A stretch of 64,000 nt of DNA from Mycolicibacterium neoaurum (GCF_036946495.1 NZ_JAQIIX010000002.1:806001-870000), one strand, 5' to 3'; positions 51,659-62,263 are shown, numbered from the stretch's first letter. A program made the numbers and translations. The notes: generated by a model not told the origin, from the sequence alone.

Positions 51659-53191
51659 TCACGCCAGCGTGGCGTGGTTCTCCTTCTCCCCTGCGGTCAC
51701 CGCGATCGCGGCTCCCAGCGGATCGCCGTCGGCCATCAGGGCGAGCAGATTCGCGTCGGTGGTCAGCGCCATGAACCGGCTGCCGTCGGCATCGAGCCTT
51801 CCGATGATGACCCCGGTGGTCGTCGGCCAGTCGTAACGCACCGAATACGTTTCGATCGTGCCGCGACCTTCGGGGTGCCGGGTGACCGCGACCCTCGGCT
51901 GCCCGTCGATGCTGGCCTGCAGTTCCCGACTGCGGTCGGTACGCCATTCGACCGGCGCGGTCGAGTACACCCCGACCGAATACTTGCTCATCACACCGCC
52001 ATTGGCGCCGACGAGCCCGAATCGGCCCGGTTGTTCCCTCGCGCTGCACACCGTCTCGGCGATGCCGTGCAGCGAGTAACTGTTGCCGGGGCCGCCGAAG
52101 AACGGCAGCCCTCCGGTGAGCGTGAGACCGCGCGGATCGTCGGTGGCCAGCCCGGCCGAATCGCACACCGAGAACACCGGGAACGGGAAGCAACTGTAGA
52201 GATCGAAGGTGGATATCTCCGACAGCTTCACGTCGGCGACCCGAAGCGCTTCTGCCACCGCTATTTCCGCTGACAGGCTGGCGCTCAGGTCGGCGCGGTC
52301 GAGCAGTGATTGCTCGACGAGGTCGGCATGGCCGTGCAGATAGACCCATTTGTCCTCGGGTACCGAGAGCCGGCGGGCCGCCGCGACCGACATCAGCAGC
52401 ACCGCGGCGCCCTGGTTCACCTGATCGCGGGCCACCATCAGCCGCGGGTAGGGATCGCAGATCATCCGGTTTTCGGCTGTGACGGTGGCGAGTTCGTCCA
52501 CCGTCCGTTCCACCGGCGACGACGCCAACGGGTTCTTGGCGGCCACCTCCGAGAACGGCGCGAACAGTTCGGCCATCTGACGGCGGTAGTCGGCCACCGT
52601 GACGCCCAGGCGCGCCCGGCGGGCGTTGTCCAGCAGGCCGTACTGCACCGGAGCGCCCGTCAGACCGTGCGTGGCGGTGTATTCGTTCATGTACTGGTCG
52701 AAACCGTAGCCACGATCCTCCAGCTGGCCGCCGACCGTCTCGGAGTGATCCGGCTTATCGTCTCGGCCAGCGAAATAGCGCAGTGTCGAACCGTTTTCGG
52801 ATCCCAGCACCAGCACCACCTCGGCATCGCCTGCGGCGATGACGCCGGCGAATTCGGTGGTCACCTTCTGCGATCCGTGCCCGCCGAGCGGCTCGAGCAC
52901 GGCGCGGGCCGGGTCGGCGCCGATACGTGCGGCAACCGAGCGCGGGTAGTTGTCCGAACAGCCCAGCGGGGCCTGCGAGAACGGGGTGCAGATCTCGAAC
53001 TGACGCAGCCCGACGAAGACCTCGATGGCGGAGGCGACCGCGGCCGGGTCGGCACCGGTATCGACCACCGCCGCCCGGGCCGCCTCGGTGGCCAGCTCCA
53101 CCGAGGACATTCCCCGATAGCCGTCGTCGTCGATGCGTTCGGTGAACTGTCCGACGCCGACGATCACCGGGGTACGTGGATCCACCATCAC
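51659..53191 (-). CDS. Thiolase-like protein without the nucleophilic cysteine
   Basis: The 510-residue protein has the thiolase fold: VIVGVGQFTERID at the start, a repeated core, VVLVLGSENGS and STFDLYSCFPFPVFSV, as in SCP2-thiolase-like acetyl-CoA acetyltransferases of mycobacteria. In the region where thiolases carry the acyl-accepting Cys, it reads EPLGGHGSQKV with His, and the C-terminal GHPxGxSG block reads GLPFFGGPGNSY. A classic acyl-exchange reaction is therefore unlikely; some relatives work as aldolases or with an acyl-binding partner. It faces a TetR gene across 113 bases holding twin operators. Confidence 0.8.
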   Translation of the reverse strand: MMVDPRTPVIVGVGQFTERIDDDGYRGMSSVELATEAARAAVVDTGADPAAVASAIEVFVGLRQFEICTPFSQAPLGCSDNYPRSVAARIGADPARAVLEPLGGHGSQKVTTEFAGVIAAGDAEVVLVLGSENGSTLRYFAGRDDKPDHSETVGGQLEDRGYGFDQYMNEYTATHGLTGAPVQYGLLDNARRARLGVTVADYRRQMAELFAPFSEVAAKNPLASSPVERTVDELATVTAENRMICDPYPRLMVARDQVNQGAAVLLMSVAAARRLSVPEDKWVYLHGHADLVEQSLLDRADLSASLSAEIAVAEALRVADVKLSEISTFDLYSCFPFPVFSVCDSAGLATDDPRGLTLTGGLPFFGGPGNSYSLHGIAETVCSAREQPGRFGLVGANGGVMSKYSVGVYSTAPVEWRTDRSRELQASIDGQPRVAVTRHPEGRGTIETYSVRYDWPTTTGVIIGRLDADGSRFMALTTDANLLALMADGDPLGAAIAVTAGEKENHATLA

Positions 53192-53271
53192 TGACCTCCT
53201 GGCAGGTGTTAGTTCGTCAGGCTAACCGACGACACATCGACAACCTGGCGCGGAGGGCGACTTGACCTCGA

Positions 53272-53310
53272 TGTCACTTAGTGACACCGTGGTGATGTCA
53301 CTAAGTGACA
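53272..53310. promoter_or_regulatory. Twin 15-base palindromes, TetR operators
   Basis: TGTCACTTAGTGACA (53272-53286) and TGTCACTAAGTGACA (53296-53310) differ only at the central base and are 24 bases apart centre to centre. The second one contains the GTG start codon of the TetR gene (53305), so binding would block both transcription and, physically, the start of the gene. They also lie in the promoter zone of the thiolase-like gene. Confidence 0.8.
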
Positions 53311-53943
53311 CGGAAGGGGTGTATCACCATCGACGACAAGGCAGCGACCGCGCGCCTGCGGGTATCCCGACATGCCGCGGAATTGTTCTGGGAACGGGGC
53401 GTGTCGGGCACCAGCGGTGACGACATCGCCGCCGCGGCGAACCTGTCGACCCGCACCATCTGGCGGTACTTCCGCTCGAAGGAGGCGTGTGTCGAACCAC
53501 TGCTCGCCAAGTCCACACACCGGTTCATCGGGGTGCTGGACAGGTGGCCCGCCGAACTCTCCCTGGGACAGCACATGCGGGCCGACGCCATCGCCCACCC
53601 GTTCTCCGAACAGGACCTCGCCGACGAGACGGCCGCGATGCGGATCGCGGCCATGTCGGCCACCGAACCCGCCTTGCGCACCGCATATCTCATGGTCCAC
53701 GACGAGATGGAGCGCGGGTTCATCCCGGTGATCGCCAAACGGCTGGGCCTGCCCGCCCAGGATCTGACGGTGCGGCTGTGCGCGGCCGCCACCACAGCGG
53801 CATTGCGGGTGGTCGACGAGGACGTCAGCACCGCCGTCGTCGTGCACGGACGAACCTTCGAAAGCCAGGACATTTTGACGCTGATCGACCGCGCCGTCCT
53901 CGATGCGACCAACGGCCGCATCGGCGCGCCGGTCGGCCCATAG
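53305..53943 (+). CDS. TetR-family regulator with operator over its start codon
   Basis: The 212-residue protein begins at GTG 53305; an in-frame TAA immediately precedes it, so no earlier start exists, and the next in-frame candidates are too late for the DNA-binding domain. The domain reads RLRVSRHAAELFWERGVSGT, then GDDIAAAANLSTRTIWRYFRSKEAC near residues 42-66. No ribosome site is visible, which suggests a leaderless mRNA starting at GTG. It is 10 bases upstream of the S9 peptidase gene and probably regulates it, itself and the divergent thiolase-like gene. Confidence 0.85.
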   Translation: MTRKGCITIDDKAATARLRVSRHAAELFWERGVSGTSGDDIAAAANLSTRTIWRYFRSKEACVEPLLAKSTHRFIGVLDRWPAELSLGQHMRADAIAHPFSEQDLADETAAMRIAAMSATEPALRTAYLMVHDEMERGFIPVIAKRLGLPAQDLTVRLCAAATTAALRVVDEDVSTAVVVHGRTFESQDILTLIDRAVLDATNGRIGAPVGP

Positions 53944-53953
53944 AGAGGACACC

Positions 53954-55843
53954 GTGGCCAACCACAGCACCGAAACCACACTCCCACCGCACATCTCGGT
54001 CGAGCAGTTCTTCAATCCGCCGGAACGCGCCGGCGCCACCATCTCCCCCGACGGCACCCGGATCGCCTACCTGGCGCCCTGGCGCAATCGACTCAACATC
54101 TGGGTGCAGGACCTCGACGGCGCGCTCGAGCCGCGATGCGTCACCGCCGACGACGTCCGCAGCGTCTACCTCTACAGCTGGACCCACGATTCTCGGCACC
54201 TGTTGTACATGCAGGACGGCGGGGGTGACGAGAATTGGCACCTGCACCGTGTCGACCTCGACGCCCCGGGAAGTGTCGCAGTCGATCTCACTCCCTTTCC
54301 GAACACCCGGGTCAGCTACGAACTGCTGAAGGCCCGGCCGGGAAAGGCCGTCGTGCAGCACAACGCACGCAATCCCGAGCTGGTCGACGCCTACGAACTG
54401 GACATCGCCACAGGCGAACTCACCATGCTCGCCGAGAATCCCGGCAATGCCATCGGCTGGGTCACCGGACCGAACGGGGACCTTTTCACCAACACCCTCA
54501 CCTCCGACGGCGACGTCGAGATCTCCCGGTGGGATCCGAACACGCGCACCCTGCGGCCGATCAAGCTGTACGACGGGCGCGACTATCCACTGGGAATCCA
54601 CCCCATCGCGCCCACACCCGACGGCACCGGAATCTGGCTCGGCTCCTACGCCGGCGGTGACCGGATGCGGCTGATGCGCTTGGACGTCGCCACCGGCACC
54701 GAGACCGAGGTGGACAGCCACCCCCGCTTCGACCTCGGGGCGCAGATCACGTTGCCGTCCCCGTTCATCCTCAGTGAGCAGACCGGCGAGCTGATCGGCG
54801 CCCGCTATTACGGTGAGCGGCAGGTGATTCACGCGCTCGATGCCGATTTCGCCGACGTGCTCGACAGGCTGACCGGCCTGTCCGATGGCGACCTGTGGAC
54901 CATCTCCTGCGATGACAGCGGGCAACGGTGGGTGGTCAGTTTCCAACACGACCGCGAGCCGGGCGTCACCTATTTCTACGACCGCAGCACCGATGAGAGC
55001 CGGCTGCTGTTCCGACCCTATCCCGCACTCGATCCCGCCGCGCTGGCGTCGATGCGGCCGGTACGCCTACCGTCCCGCGACGGACTCGACCTGCACGGTT
55101 ACCTGACCCTTCCGGTCGGGGTGGAGCCCAGAGATCTGCCGATGGTGCTGCTGGTACACGGCGGACCCTGGGCGCGCGACGTCTGGTCCTATCAGCCCGA
55201 CGTGCAGCTGCTGGCCAACCGCGGATATGCGGTGCTGCAGGTCAACTTCCGCGGCTCGACCGGGTACGGCAAGTCCTTCACCCAGGCCGCCATCGGGGAG
55301 TTCGCCGGCCGGATGCACGATGATCTGATCGACGCGGTCGACTGGGCCGTCGAGCAGGGATACGCCGACCGCGAACGGGTCGCCATCTTCGGCGGGTCCT
55401 ACGGGGGTTACGCCGCACTGGTCGGGGTGACGTTCACCCCGGACGTCTTCGCCGCGGCCATCGACTACGTCGGGATCTCCAGTCTGCCGAACTTCATGAA
55501 GACTTTGCCCAATGTCGGCAGGCGCTTCCTGGCCACCAATTGGCATCTGTACGTGGGTGATCCGTCGGATCCACGGGCCGAGGCCGATATGCTGGCCCGC
55601 TCCCCGATCACCCGGGTGGACCGGATCCGCACGCCGCTGCTGGTGGTGCAGGGCGCCAACGACTCTCGTGTCGTGCAGGCCGAGTCCGACAACATGGTCG
55701 CCGCCCTGCGCGCCCGCGGCGTCGAGGTGGAGTACATGGTCAAGGAGGACGAAGGGCACGGGTTCGTCAACCCGGACAACAACATCGACATGTATCACGC
55801 CGTGGAGCGGTTCCTGGCCGAATACCTGGGCGGCCGCCCCTGA
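53954..55843 (+). CDS. S9-family prolyl-oligopeptidase/acylaminoacyl-peptidase-like hydrolase
   Basis: The 629-residue cytosolic enzyme has an N-terminal beta-propeller (about 30-370; ISPDGTRIAYLAPWRNRLNIW and similar blade motifs) and a C-terminal alpha/beta hydrolase. The nucleophile is Ser482 in FGGSYGGYAALVG, the acid lies in VVQGANDSRVVQAES, and the His in KEDEGHGFVNPDNN. S9 enzymes cut short peptides after proline or remove acylated residues. Here TetR control suggests a specialised substrate, e.g. an amide or peptide antibiotic. Start GTG 53954 has AGAGGA upstream. A 21-base hairpin follows. Confidence 0.88.
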   Translation: MANHSTETTLPPHISVEQFFNPPERAGATISPDGTRIAYLAPWRNRLNIWVQDLDGALEPRCVTADDVRSVYLYSWTHDSRHLLYMQDGGGDENWHLHRVDLDAPGSVAVDLTPFPNTRVSYELLKARPGKAVVQHNARNPELVDAYELDIATGELTMLAENPGNAIGWVTGPNGDLFTNTLTSDGDVEISRWDPNTRTLRPIKLYDGRDYPLGIHPIAPTPDGTGIWLGSYAGGDRMRLMRLDVATGTETEVDSHPRFDLGAQITLPSPFILSEQTGELIGARYYGERQVIHALDADFADVLDRLTGLSDGDLWTISCDDSGQRWVVSFQHDREPGVTYFYDRSTDESRLLFRPYPALDPAALASMRPVRLPSRDGLDLHGYLTLPVGVEPRDLPMVLLVHGGPWARDVWSYQPDVQLLANRGYAVLQVNFRGSTGYGKSFTQAAIGEFAGRMHDDLIDAVDWAVEQGYADRERVAIFGGSYGGYAALVGVTFTPDVFAAAIDYVGISSLPNFMKTLPNVGRRFLATNWHLYVGDPSDPRAEADMLARSPITRVDRIRTPLLVVQGANDSRVVQAESDNMVAALRARGVEVEYMVKEDEGHGFVNPDNNIDMYHAVERFLAEYLGGRP

Positions 55844-55848
55844 CCCGG

Positions 55849-55906
55849 CGAGCAGACACTTATACCCCCAATTCCGCGAGGAAGAGGGGGTATAAGTGTC
55901 TGCTCG
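55849..55906. terminator. Long 21-base-stem hairpin between convergent genes
   Basis: The arms 55849-55869 and 55886-55906 are perfectly complementary over 21 bases (starting CGAGCAGACACTTATACC) around a 16-base loop. It lies between the S9 peptidase and sucD stops and can end transcription from both directions. The sequence resembles mycobacterial intergenic elements starting with GAGCAGAC. Confidence 0.8.
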
Positions 55907-55916
55907 TGCAGGGAAA

Positions 55917-56819
55917 TTACAGCTTGTTGAACAGCTCGCGCGCCTTGGCGGCGGTCTCCGACGGCGTCTTGCCGACGGCCACGCCTGCAGCCTCGAGAGC
56001 CTCCTGCTTACCGGCCGCGGTGCCCGCACCGTCGGAGACGATGGCGCCGGCATGGCCCATGGTCTTGCCCTCGGGAGCGGTGAAGCCCGCCACGTAGCCG
56101 ACGACCGGCTTGGTGACGTTGGCCTTGATGTAGGCGGCGGCCTTCTCCTCGGCGTCGCCACCGATCTCACCGATCATCACGATCAGCTTGGTCTCGGGAT
56201 CGGCCTCGAACGCCTCGAGGGCGTCGATGTGGGTGGTGCCGATGACCGGGTCGCCGCCGATGCCGATGGCGGTCGAGAAGCCGAGATCGCGCAGTTCGTA
56301 CATCATCTGGTAGGTCAGCGTGCCGGACTTGGAGACCAGTCCGATCGGGCCCTTGCCGGTGATGTTGTTCGGCGTGATGCCGACCAGCGACTCACCGGGG
56401 GTGATGATGCCGGGGCAGTTGGGGCCGATGATCCGGGTCTTCTGGCCCTTCTCGACGTTATAGGCCCACGCATAGGCGCTGTCCTGCACCGGGATTCCCT
56501 CGGTGATCACGACCAGCAGCGGAATCTCCGCGTCGATGGCCTCGATGATGGCGTCCTTGGAGAACGCCGGCGGCACGAAGGCGATCGACACGTCGGCGCC
56601 GGTCTCCTTCATGGCCTCGGCGACCGAACCGAAGACGGGCAGCTCGATCTCGTTGCCGTCCTTGTCCTCATGCTTGACGGTCGTGCCGGCCTTGCGGGCG
56701 TTGACGCCACCGACGATCTGGGTGCCGGCCTTGAGCATCAGCTTGGTGTGCTTGGTGCCCTCGCCACCGGTGATGCCCTGGACGATGACCTTGCTGTCCT
56801 TGTTCAGGAAGATTGACAT
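55917..56819 (-). CDS. sucD: Succinate-CoA ligase alpha subunit
   Basis: SucD, with SucC, makes ATP or GTP from succinyl-CoA in the TCA cycle. The 300-residue protein has the CoA-binding Rossmann domain (VIVQGITGGEGTKHTKLML), SKSGTLTYQMMYEL near 165, and the phospho-histidine in GKTMGHAGAIVSDGAGTA near residue 246. It lies 14 bases after sucC, with an AGGGAG ribosome site, in a two-gene operon as in M. tuberculosis (Rv0951-Rv0952). Confidence 0.97.
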   Translation of the reverse strand: MSIFLNKDSKVIVQGITGGEGTKHTKLMLKAGTQIVGGVNARKAGTTVKHEDKDGNEIELPVFGSVAEAMKETGADVSIAFVPPAFSKDAIIEAIDAEIPLLVVITEGIPVQDSAYAWAYNVEKGQKTRIIGPNCPGIITPGESLVGITPNNITGKGPIGLVSKSGTLTYQMMYELRDLGFSTAIGIGGDPVIGTTHIDALEAFEADPETKLIVMIGEIGGDAEEKAAAYIKANVTKPVVGYVAGFTAPEGKTMGHAGAIVSDGAGTAAGKQEALEAAGVAVGKTPSETAAKARELFNKL

Positions 56820-56833
56820 TCTTGTTGGCTCCC

Positions 56834-57997
<1,164 letters not shown>

Positions 57998-58284
57998 GAG
58001 TTTCCTAAAAGGGTGTCTGTCTAGGTGACGTTTCGAACTGACTTCACAGGTAGTGGGCCGGACAGACCGATGGCCGTGACTGGCTCGCTGGCACTGTATC
58101 CACCCGTCTGGCAGGCACCCGCACCGCCCACCGTTCATGTGGTACATCTCACCGACGCCCATTGGTGATACAAGTCACATTCCCCCTGGGAATGAGCTCA
58201 TAAGTTGCCACCAACATTGGGATTTGGTTAACGTGCCTCTTGGTCTCGGTAACGGTCAGGTCACGGCGCTAAGGAATTTTCAGG

Positions 58285-59355
58285 TTGGCTGAGCACAGTT
58301 CGTCCCGATCCCCACGGGGAGCAGCGACGAAGGGACGGCGCAGCCCCCAGCAGCCCGAGAACCCGGCAGCGGTCACCGACATCATCCCCTTCAACGAGTT
58401 TGGCGATCTGTGCGAACTCGACTTCCGGGACAGCTCCGCGTTCGACAAAGAACAGCGCGTGATCGCCGCCCCCGAACTCGATGACCTGCACGACACCGAC
58501 GACCTGGCCCCGCTGCGGCTGGTCATTCCCAGCGAATTCCAGTCCGACAGCGAGCCGTCGGCGCACGCCTACCGCGACAGCCACGTCGATCTGAGCGATG
58601 GCACCGCGCTGACCGATGTCATCGACATGCGCGCGCACCGCAGCGGCGGGGCGCACCGCAAGCAGACCGTCGGCGCGGTCAAGAGCCGGCTGATGATCGC
58701 CGCCATGGCCGCCGGTGCGACCGCGTCCGGTGCCTACTCGCTGTCCACGGCAAACGAAGCGACTCCCGCGCCGGACACCGTGCTCGCCGCCGACGGCACC
58801 CTGATCGAGGGCGCCTCGACCACCGGATCGGCCGACGGTGTGCAGATCGTCGCCGTGCAGCCGGTGGCCTCCTCCGCGGTGCACGCCGAAGAGATCAGCA
58901 AGGCCGCCGCCTTCGCTCAGGAGCGCGCCGACCGCGAGGCCCGGTTGACCCGGCCCATGTTCGTCATGCCCACCAAGGGCGTGTGGACGTCCGGGTTCGG
59001 CTACCGCTGGGGTGTCCTGCACGGCGGTATCGATATCGCGGGTCCGATCGGCACACCGATCCTGGCCGCCAGCGATGGCGTCGTCATCGACGTCGGTCCC
59101 GCCGCCGGTTACGGCGCGCTGGTCAAGCTGCGGCATTCCGACGGCACCGTCACGCTGTACGGACACATCAACACCTGGTTGGTCAGCAAGGGTCAGCGCG
59201 TGATGGCTGGCGACCAGATCGCCACCATGGGCAACCGCGGCAACTCGACCGGTCCGCACCTGCACTTCGAGGTGCTGATGAACGGCTCCAACCGGATCGA
59301 CCCGGTGCCGTGGCTGGCTCAGCGCGGGCTCTCCCCCGGCAATTACGTCGGTTAA
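58285..59355 (+). CDS. M23-family peptidoglycan endopeptidase (Rv0950c-like)
   Basis: The 356-residue protein has a cytoplasmic charged N-terminus (1-125), one membrane helix (about 135-155: LMIAAMAAGATASGAYSL), a linker with a coiled segment (about 205-225), and a C-terminal LytM domain. Zinc ligands are the His and Asp in LHGGIDIAGPIG and the HxH in GPHLHFEVLM; the other domain marks LYGHINTWLVSKGQRVMAGD and MGNRGNSTGP are present, so it is probably active. Start TTG 58285 follows AAGGAA. It should cut peptide cross-links at the septum or poles. Confidence 0.88.
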   Translation: MAEHSSSRSPRGAATKGRRSPQQPENPAAVTDIIPFNEFGDLCELDFRDSSAFDKEQRVIAAPELDDLHDTDDLAPLRLVIPSEFQSDSEPSAHAYRDSHVDLSDGTALTDVIDMRAHRSGGAHRKQTVGAVKSRLMIAAMAAGATASGAYSLSTANEATPAPDTVLAADGTLIEGASTTGSADGVQIVAVQPVASSAVHAEEISKAAAFAQERADREARLTRPMFVMPTKGVWTSGFGYRWGVLHGGIDIAGPIGTPILAASDGVVIDVGPAAGYGALVKLRHSDGTVTLYGHINTWLVSKGQRVMAGDQIATMGNRGNSTGPHLHFEVLMNGSNRIDPVPWLAQRGLSPGNYVG

Positions 59356-59369
59356 CTACCGTGGTCGGG

Positions 59370-59951
59370 GTGACGGCAGAACCTCCGGTGCCACCCGCCG
59401 ACCAACCCCGCATCATCCGTCGGCACCCGACGGGCTCCTTTCCGGCGCTCGCCGCCGATCCCGCTGAGGACCGCACATCGCTGGTTTCTGCGGCGCTGGT
59501 TCCTGCGGCCGCCGACAGCACGCAGACCGCCTACATTCCGCGACCGGTTCCGGTGGCCGTCCCCGGCCGCCCCGCCGCCGGGCCCGCCACCGCAATCTCA
59601 GCCGCCATTGCGAGCATTCTCAGCGGATGGGCGACCGCGGTCATCGCCACCGATCTGATCGCCGGCTGGTGGAACACCGATCTGCTGTTCTGCATCGCGA
59701 TCGGGTTCCTGACCGCGATCTCGGCAGGCGCCGGTATCGCCGGGCTGATCGCGCTGTTGCTGCAGCGCCGGATGGGCCGGTTGCTGATCATCGTCGGGGC
59801 CGCCATCGGATTGCTCATCTTCGGCAGCCTCTTCCTGGCCGGGGCCAAACTTCACCCGGTGGTCTTCGCGATGCCGGTGCTGCCACTGGCGACGGTGGTA
59901 CTGACACTGCTACCTGCCACCCGGCGGTGGTCCCGGGGCCCGGGCCGCTAG
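59370..59951 (+). CDS. Small membrane protein with a disordered N-terminus
   Basis: The 193-residue protein begins at GTG 59370 (GTG 59361 is also in frame), 14 bases after the peptidase stop, so the two are co-transcribed. The first 75 residues are Pro/Ala-rich and soluble; then come four hydrophobic helices (about 78-100, 106-128, 132-152, 158-180). No family is recognised. Its stop TAG overlaps the opposite-strand stop of uvrD1 in a shared CTAG. It may assist the peptidase. Confidence 0.65.
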   Translation: MTAEPPVPPADQPRIIRRHPTGSFPALAADPAEDRTSLVSAALVPAAADSTQTAYIPRPVPVAVPGRPAAGPATAISAAIASILSGWATAVIATDLIAGWWNTDLLFCIAIGFLTAISAGAGIAGLIALLLQRRMGRLLIIVGAAIGLLIFGSLFLAGAKLHPVVFAMPVLPLATVVLTLLPATRRWSRGPGR

Positions 59952-62263
59952 AGCTTCTGCACCGGCGCGTGGTTGTGCATCAACTTGACCCGCCCCGCGC
60001 TGCCGAAGTCGATCAGCGACATGGCCGATTCGCCCATCCCCGAGACCTCTTCGACGCGGCCGAGTCCGTACTTGTCGTGGCTGACCCGGTCGCCGGGTTC
60101 CAACGTGATGATCGTGCGGTTGCGCGCCTTACCCGGTGCGGGACGGGCGTTCTCGGCAAAGCGGCCGACCCGCGGCGCGCTCAGCGCCGCCGAGGGTGCC
60201 TCCACGCGCCGCCAGTTGACCAGGTCCTCGGGAATCTCGCGCAGGAACCGTGATTCGGGGTTGAGCATCGGCTGTCCCCATGACGAGCGCACCTTCGCGC
60301 GGCTCAGGTACAACCGCTGGCGCGCCCGCGTGATACCCACGTAGGCCAGCCGGCGTTCCTCACTGAGCTCGGTGGGGTCACCGAGTGCCCGCATGTGCGG
60401 GAACATGCCGTCCTCCCAGCCGATCACGAAGACCACCGGGAACTCCAGACCCTTGGCGGTGTGCAGCGTCATCATGGTGACCACGCCGGAGCCGTGCTCG
60501 GGGATCTCGTCGGCGTCGGCCACCAGCGAAACCCTTTCCAGGAACTGGGCCAGCACCCCGGTATCGGGGATGTCCTCGTCGCGGTCCTCCTCTTCGGCCA
60601 ACGCCTGCCGGTTGGCAAGGTCGATGCTGAATTCGTGAGCGACGCTGACGAGTTCGTTGAGGTTGTCCAGCCTGGCCAGATCCTTTGGGTCACTGGATGA
60701 TTCGAGTTCACGCCGGTATCCGGTGCGTTCCAGCACCGCCTCGACGAGGTCGCCGAGTTCACCGTCGAGTCGGCCGCGCAGCTCGTCGAGCATCTGCACG
60801 AAGGACGCGATGGCCTTCTCCGAGCGGGTGTTGAGCATCGGCACCCTGCCCTCCGCGGCGGCCTGCAACGCATCGTTGAAGCTGCCACCGCTGTTCTCGG
60901 CGTACACCGCGACGCAGGCCTCGGCCCGGTCTCCGATCCCACGCCGCGGGGTGTTGAGGATGCGGCGCATGCTCACCGAGTCCCCCGGGTTGTCGAGCAC
61001 ACGCAGGTAGGCGACGATATCGCGAATCTCTTTGCGCTCGTAGAAGCGGACACCGCCGACGACCTTGTAGGGGATGCCGGACCTGATGAAGACCTCTTCC
61101 AGCGCGCGCGAGGAATTGTTGGTGCGGTAGAAGACCGCGACGTCGTTGTACGAGATCTGCTCCTGGTCGGCCAGCGCATCGATCTCACCGGCGACGAACC
61201 GCGCCTCGTCGTGCTCGTTGTCGGCGACATAGCCGACGATCAGCTCACCCTCGCCGGAGTCGGTCCACAGTCGCTTCTCGCGGCGTCCGGCATTACGGGC
61301 GATCACGGCATTGGCGGCGTTCAGGATCGTTTGCGTCGAACGGTAGTTCTGTTCCAGCAGAATCGTTCTGGCGTTGGGATAGTCGCGCTCGAAGTCCTCG
61401 ATATTGCGGATGGTGGCCCCGCGGAACGCGTAGATCGACTGGTCGGCGTCACCCACCACACACAATTCAGCCGGGGTGACGCCATCCGGGGTGGTCTCCA
61501 GACCGACCAGTTCGCGGACCAACACGTACTGCGCGTGGTTGGTGTCCTGATATTCGTCGACGAGGATGTGGCGGAACCTGCGCCGGTAGTACTGGGCGAT
61601 CTGCGGGAAGGCCTGCAGCACCGCCACCGTCTCGCCGATGAGATCGTCGAAGTCCAAGGCGTTCGCGGCCCGCAGCCGGCGCTGGTACTCGCCGAACACC
61701 GCGGCGATGGTCTTGGACATGTCATCGGAGCTGTCGGTCAGGTCGGCGAGCGCCTGATCGGGATCGATCAGCTCGTTCTTCAGGTTAGAGATGCCGTTGG
61801 CCAGCAACCGCGGCGTGTACCGCTTGGTGTCCAGGCCCATGTCCTTGGCGATCATCATGAGCAGCCGACGCGAATCGTCGGAGTCATAGATCGAGAAGTT
61901 CGAGTTCAGCCCGGGCAGCAGTGAGGCCTGGTTGCGCAGGATGCGCACGCAGGTCGAGTGGAAGGTGGACACCCACATGTTGCGGGCCCGCGGGCCGATC
62001 AACCCGACGACGCGTTCGCGCATCTCGGCGGCGGCCTTGTTGGTGAAGGTGATGGCCAGCACCTGCCCGACGCCGACATCGCGGGCCGCCAGCAGGTAGG
62101 CGATGCGCCGAGTGAGCACCGCGGTCTTTCCCGATCCCGCGCCGGCCACGATGAGCAGCGGGGATCCTTCATGCAGCACAGCTTGGCGCTGCTGTGGGTT
62201 GAGCCCGTCGAGCAGCTGTTCGGTATCTGAACCCTGGGCCGGCGCGTCAAAAAGAGATGTCAT
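59948..62263 (-). CDS. uvrD1: ATP-dependent DNA helicase UvrD1
   Basis: UvrD1 is a superfamily 1A helicase that works in nucleotide excision repair and with Ku in mycobacteria. The 771-residue protein has the length of the M. tuberculosis enzyme. Motifs: LIVAGAGSGKTAVLTRR (motif I), VDEYQDTN (II), VVGDADQSIYAFRGA (III), QNYRSTQ (IV), LHTAKGLEFPVVFV (V) and AYVGITRARQRL (VI). A C-terminal Tudor-like RNAP-binding tail is visible as GDRVSHDKYGLGRVEEVSG. ATG 62263 (MTSLFDAPAQG) was chosen because longer frames include an unrelated N-extension. Confidence 0.97.
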   Translation of the reverse strand: MTSLFDAPAQGSDTEQLLDGLNPQQRQAVLHEGSPLLIVAGAGSGKTAVLTRRIAYLLAARDVGVGQVLAITFTNKAAAEMRERVVGLIGPRARNMWVSTFHSTCVRILRNQASLLPGLNSNFSIYDSDDSRRLLMMIAKDMGLDTKRYTPRLLANGISNLKNELIDPDQALADLTDSSDDMSKTIAAVFGEYQRRLRAANALDFDDLIGETVAVLQAFPQIAQYYRRRFRHILVDEYQDTNHAQYVLVRELVGLETTPDGVTPAELCVVGDADQSIYAFRGATIRNIEDFERDYPNARTILLEQNYRSTQTILNAANAVIARNAGRREKRLWTDSGEGELIVGYVADNEHDEARFVAGEIDALADQEQISYNDVAVFYRTNNSSRALEEVFIRSGIPYKVVGGVRFYERKEIRDIVAYLRVLDNPGDSVSMRRILNTPRRGIGDRAEACVAVYAENSGGSFNDALQAAAEGRVPMLNTRSEKAIASFVQMLDELRGRLDGELGDLVEAVLERTGYRRELESSSDPKDLARLDNLNELVSVAHEFSIDLANRQALAEEEDRDEDIPDTGVLAQFLERVSLVADADEIPEHGSGVVTMMTLHTAKGLEFPVVFVIGWEDGMFPHMRALGDPTELSEERRLAYVGITRARQRLYLSRAKVRSSWGQPMLNPESRFLREIPEDLVNWRRVEAPSAALSAPRVGRFAENARPAPGKARNRTIITLEPGDRVSHDKYGLGRVEEVSGMGESAMSLIDFGSAGRVKLMHNHAPVQKL

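Noticed and set aside
58163..58284. Cyclic-di-AMP (ydaO-type) riboswitch in front of the M23 peptidase
   Set aside because: Such riboswitches occur before actinobacterial wall hydrolases, but I see none of the conserved core segments here and the region is too short.
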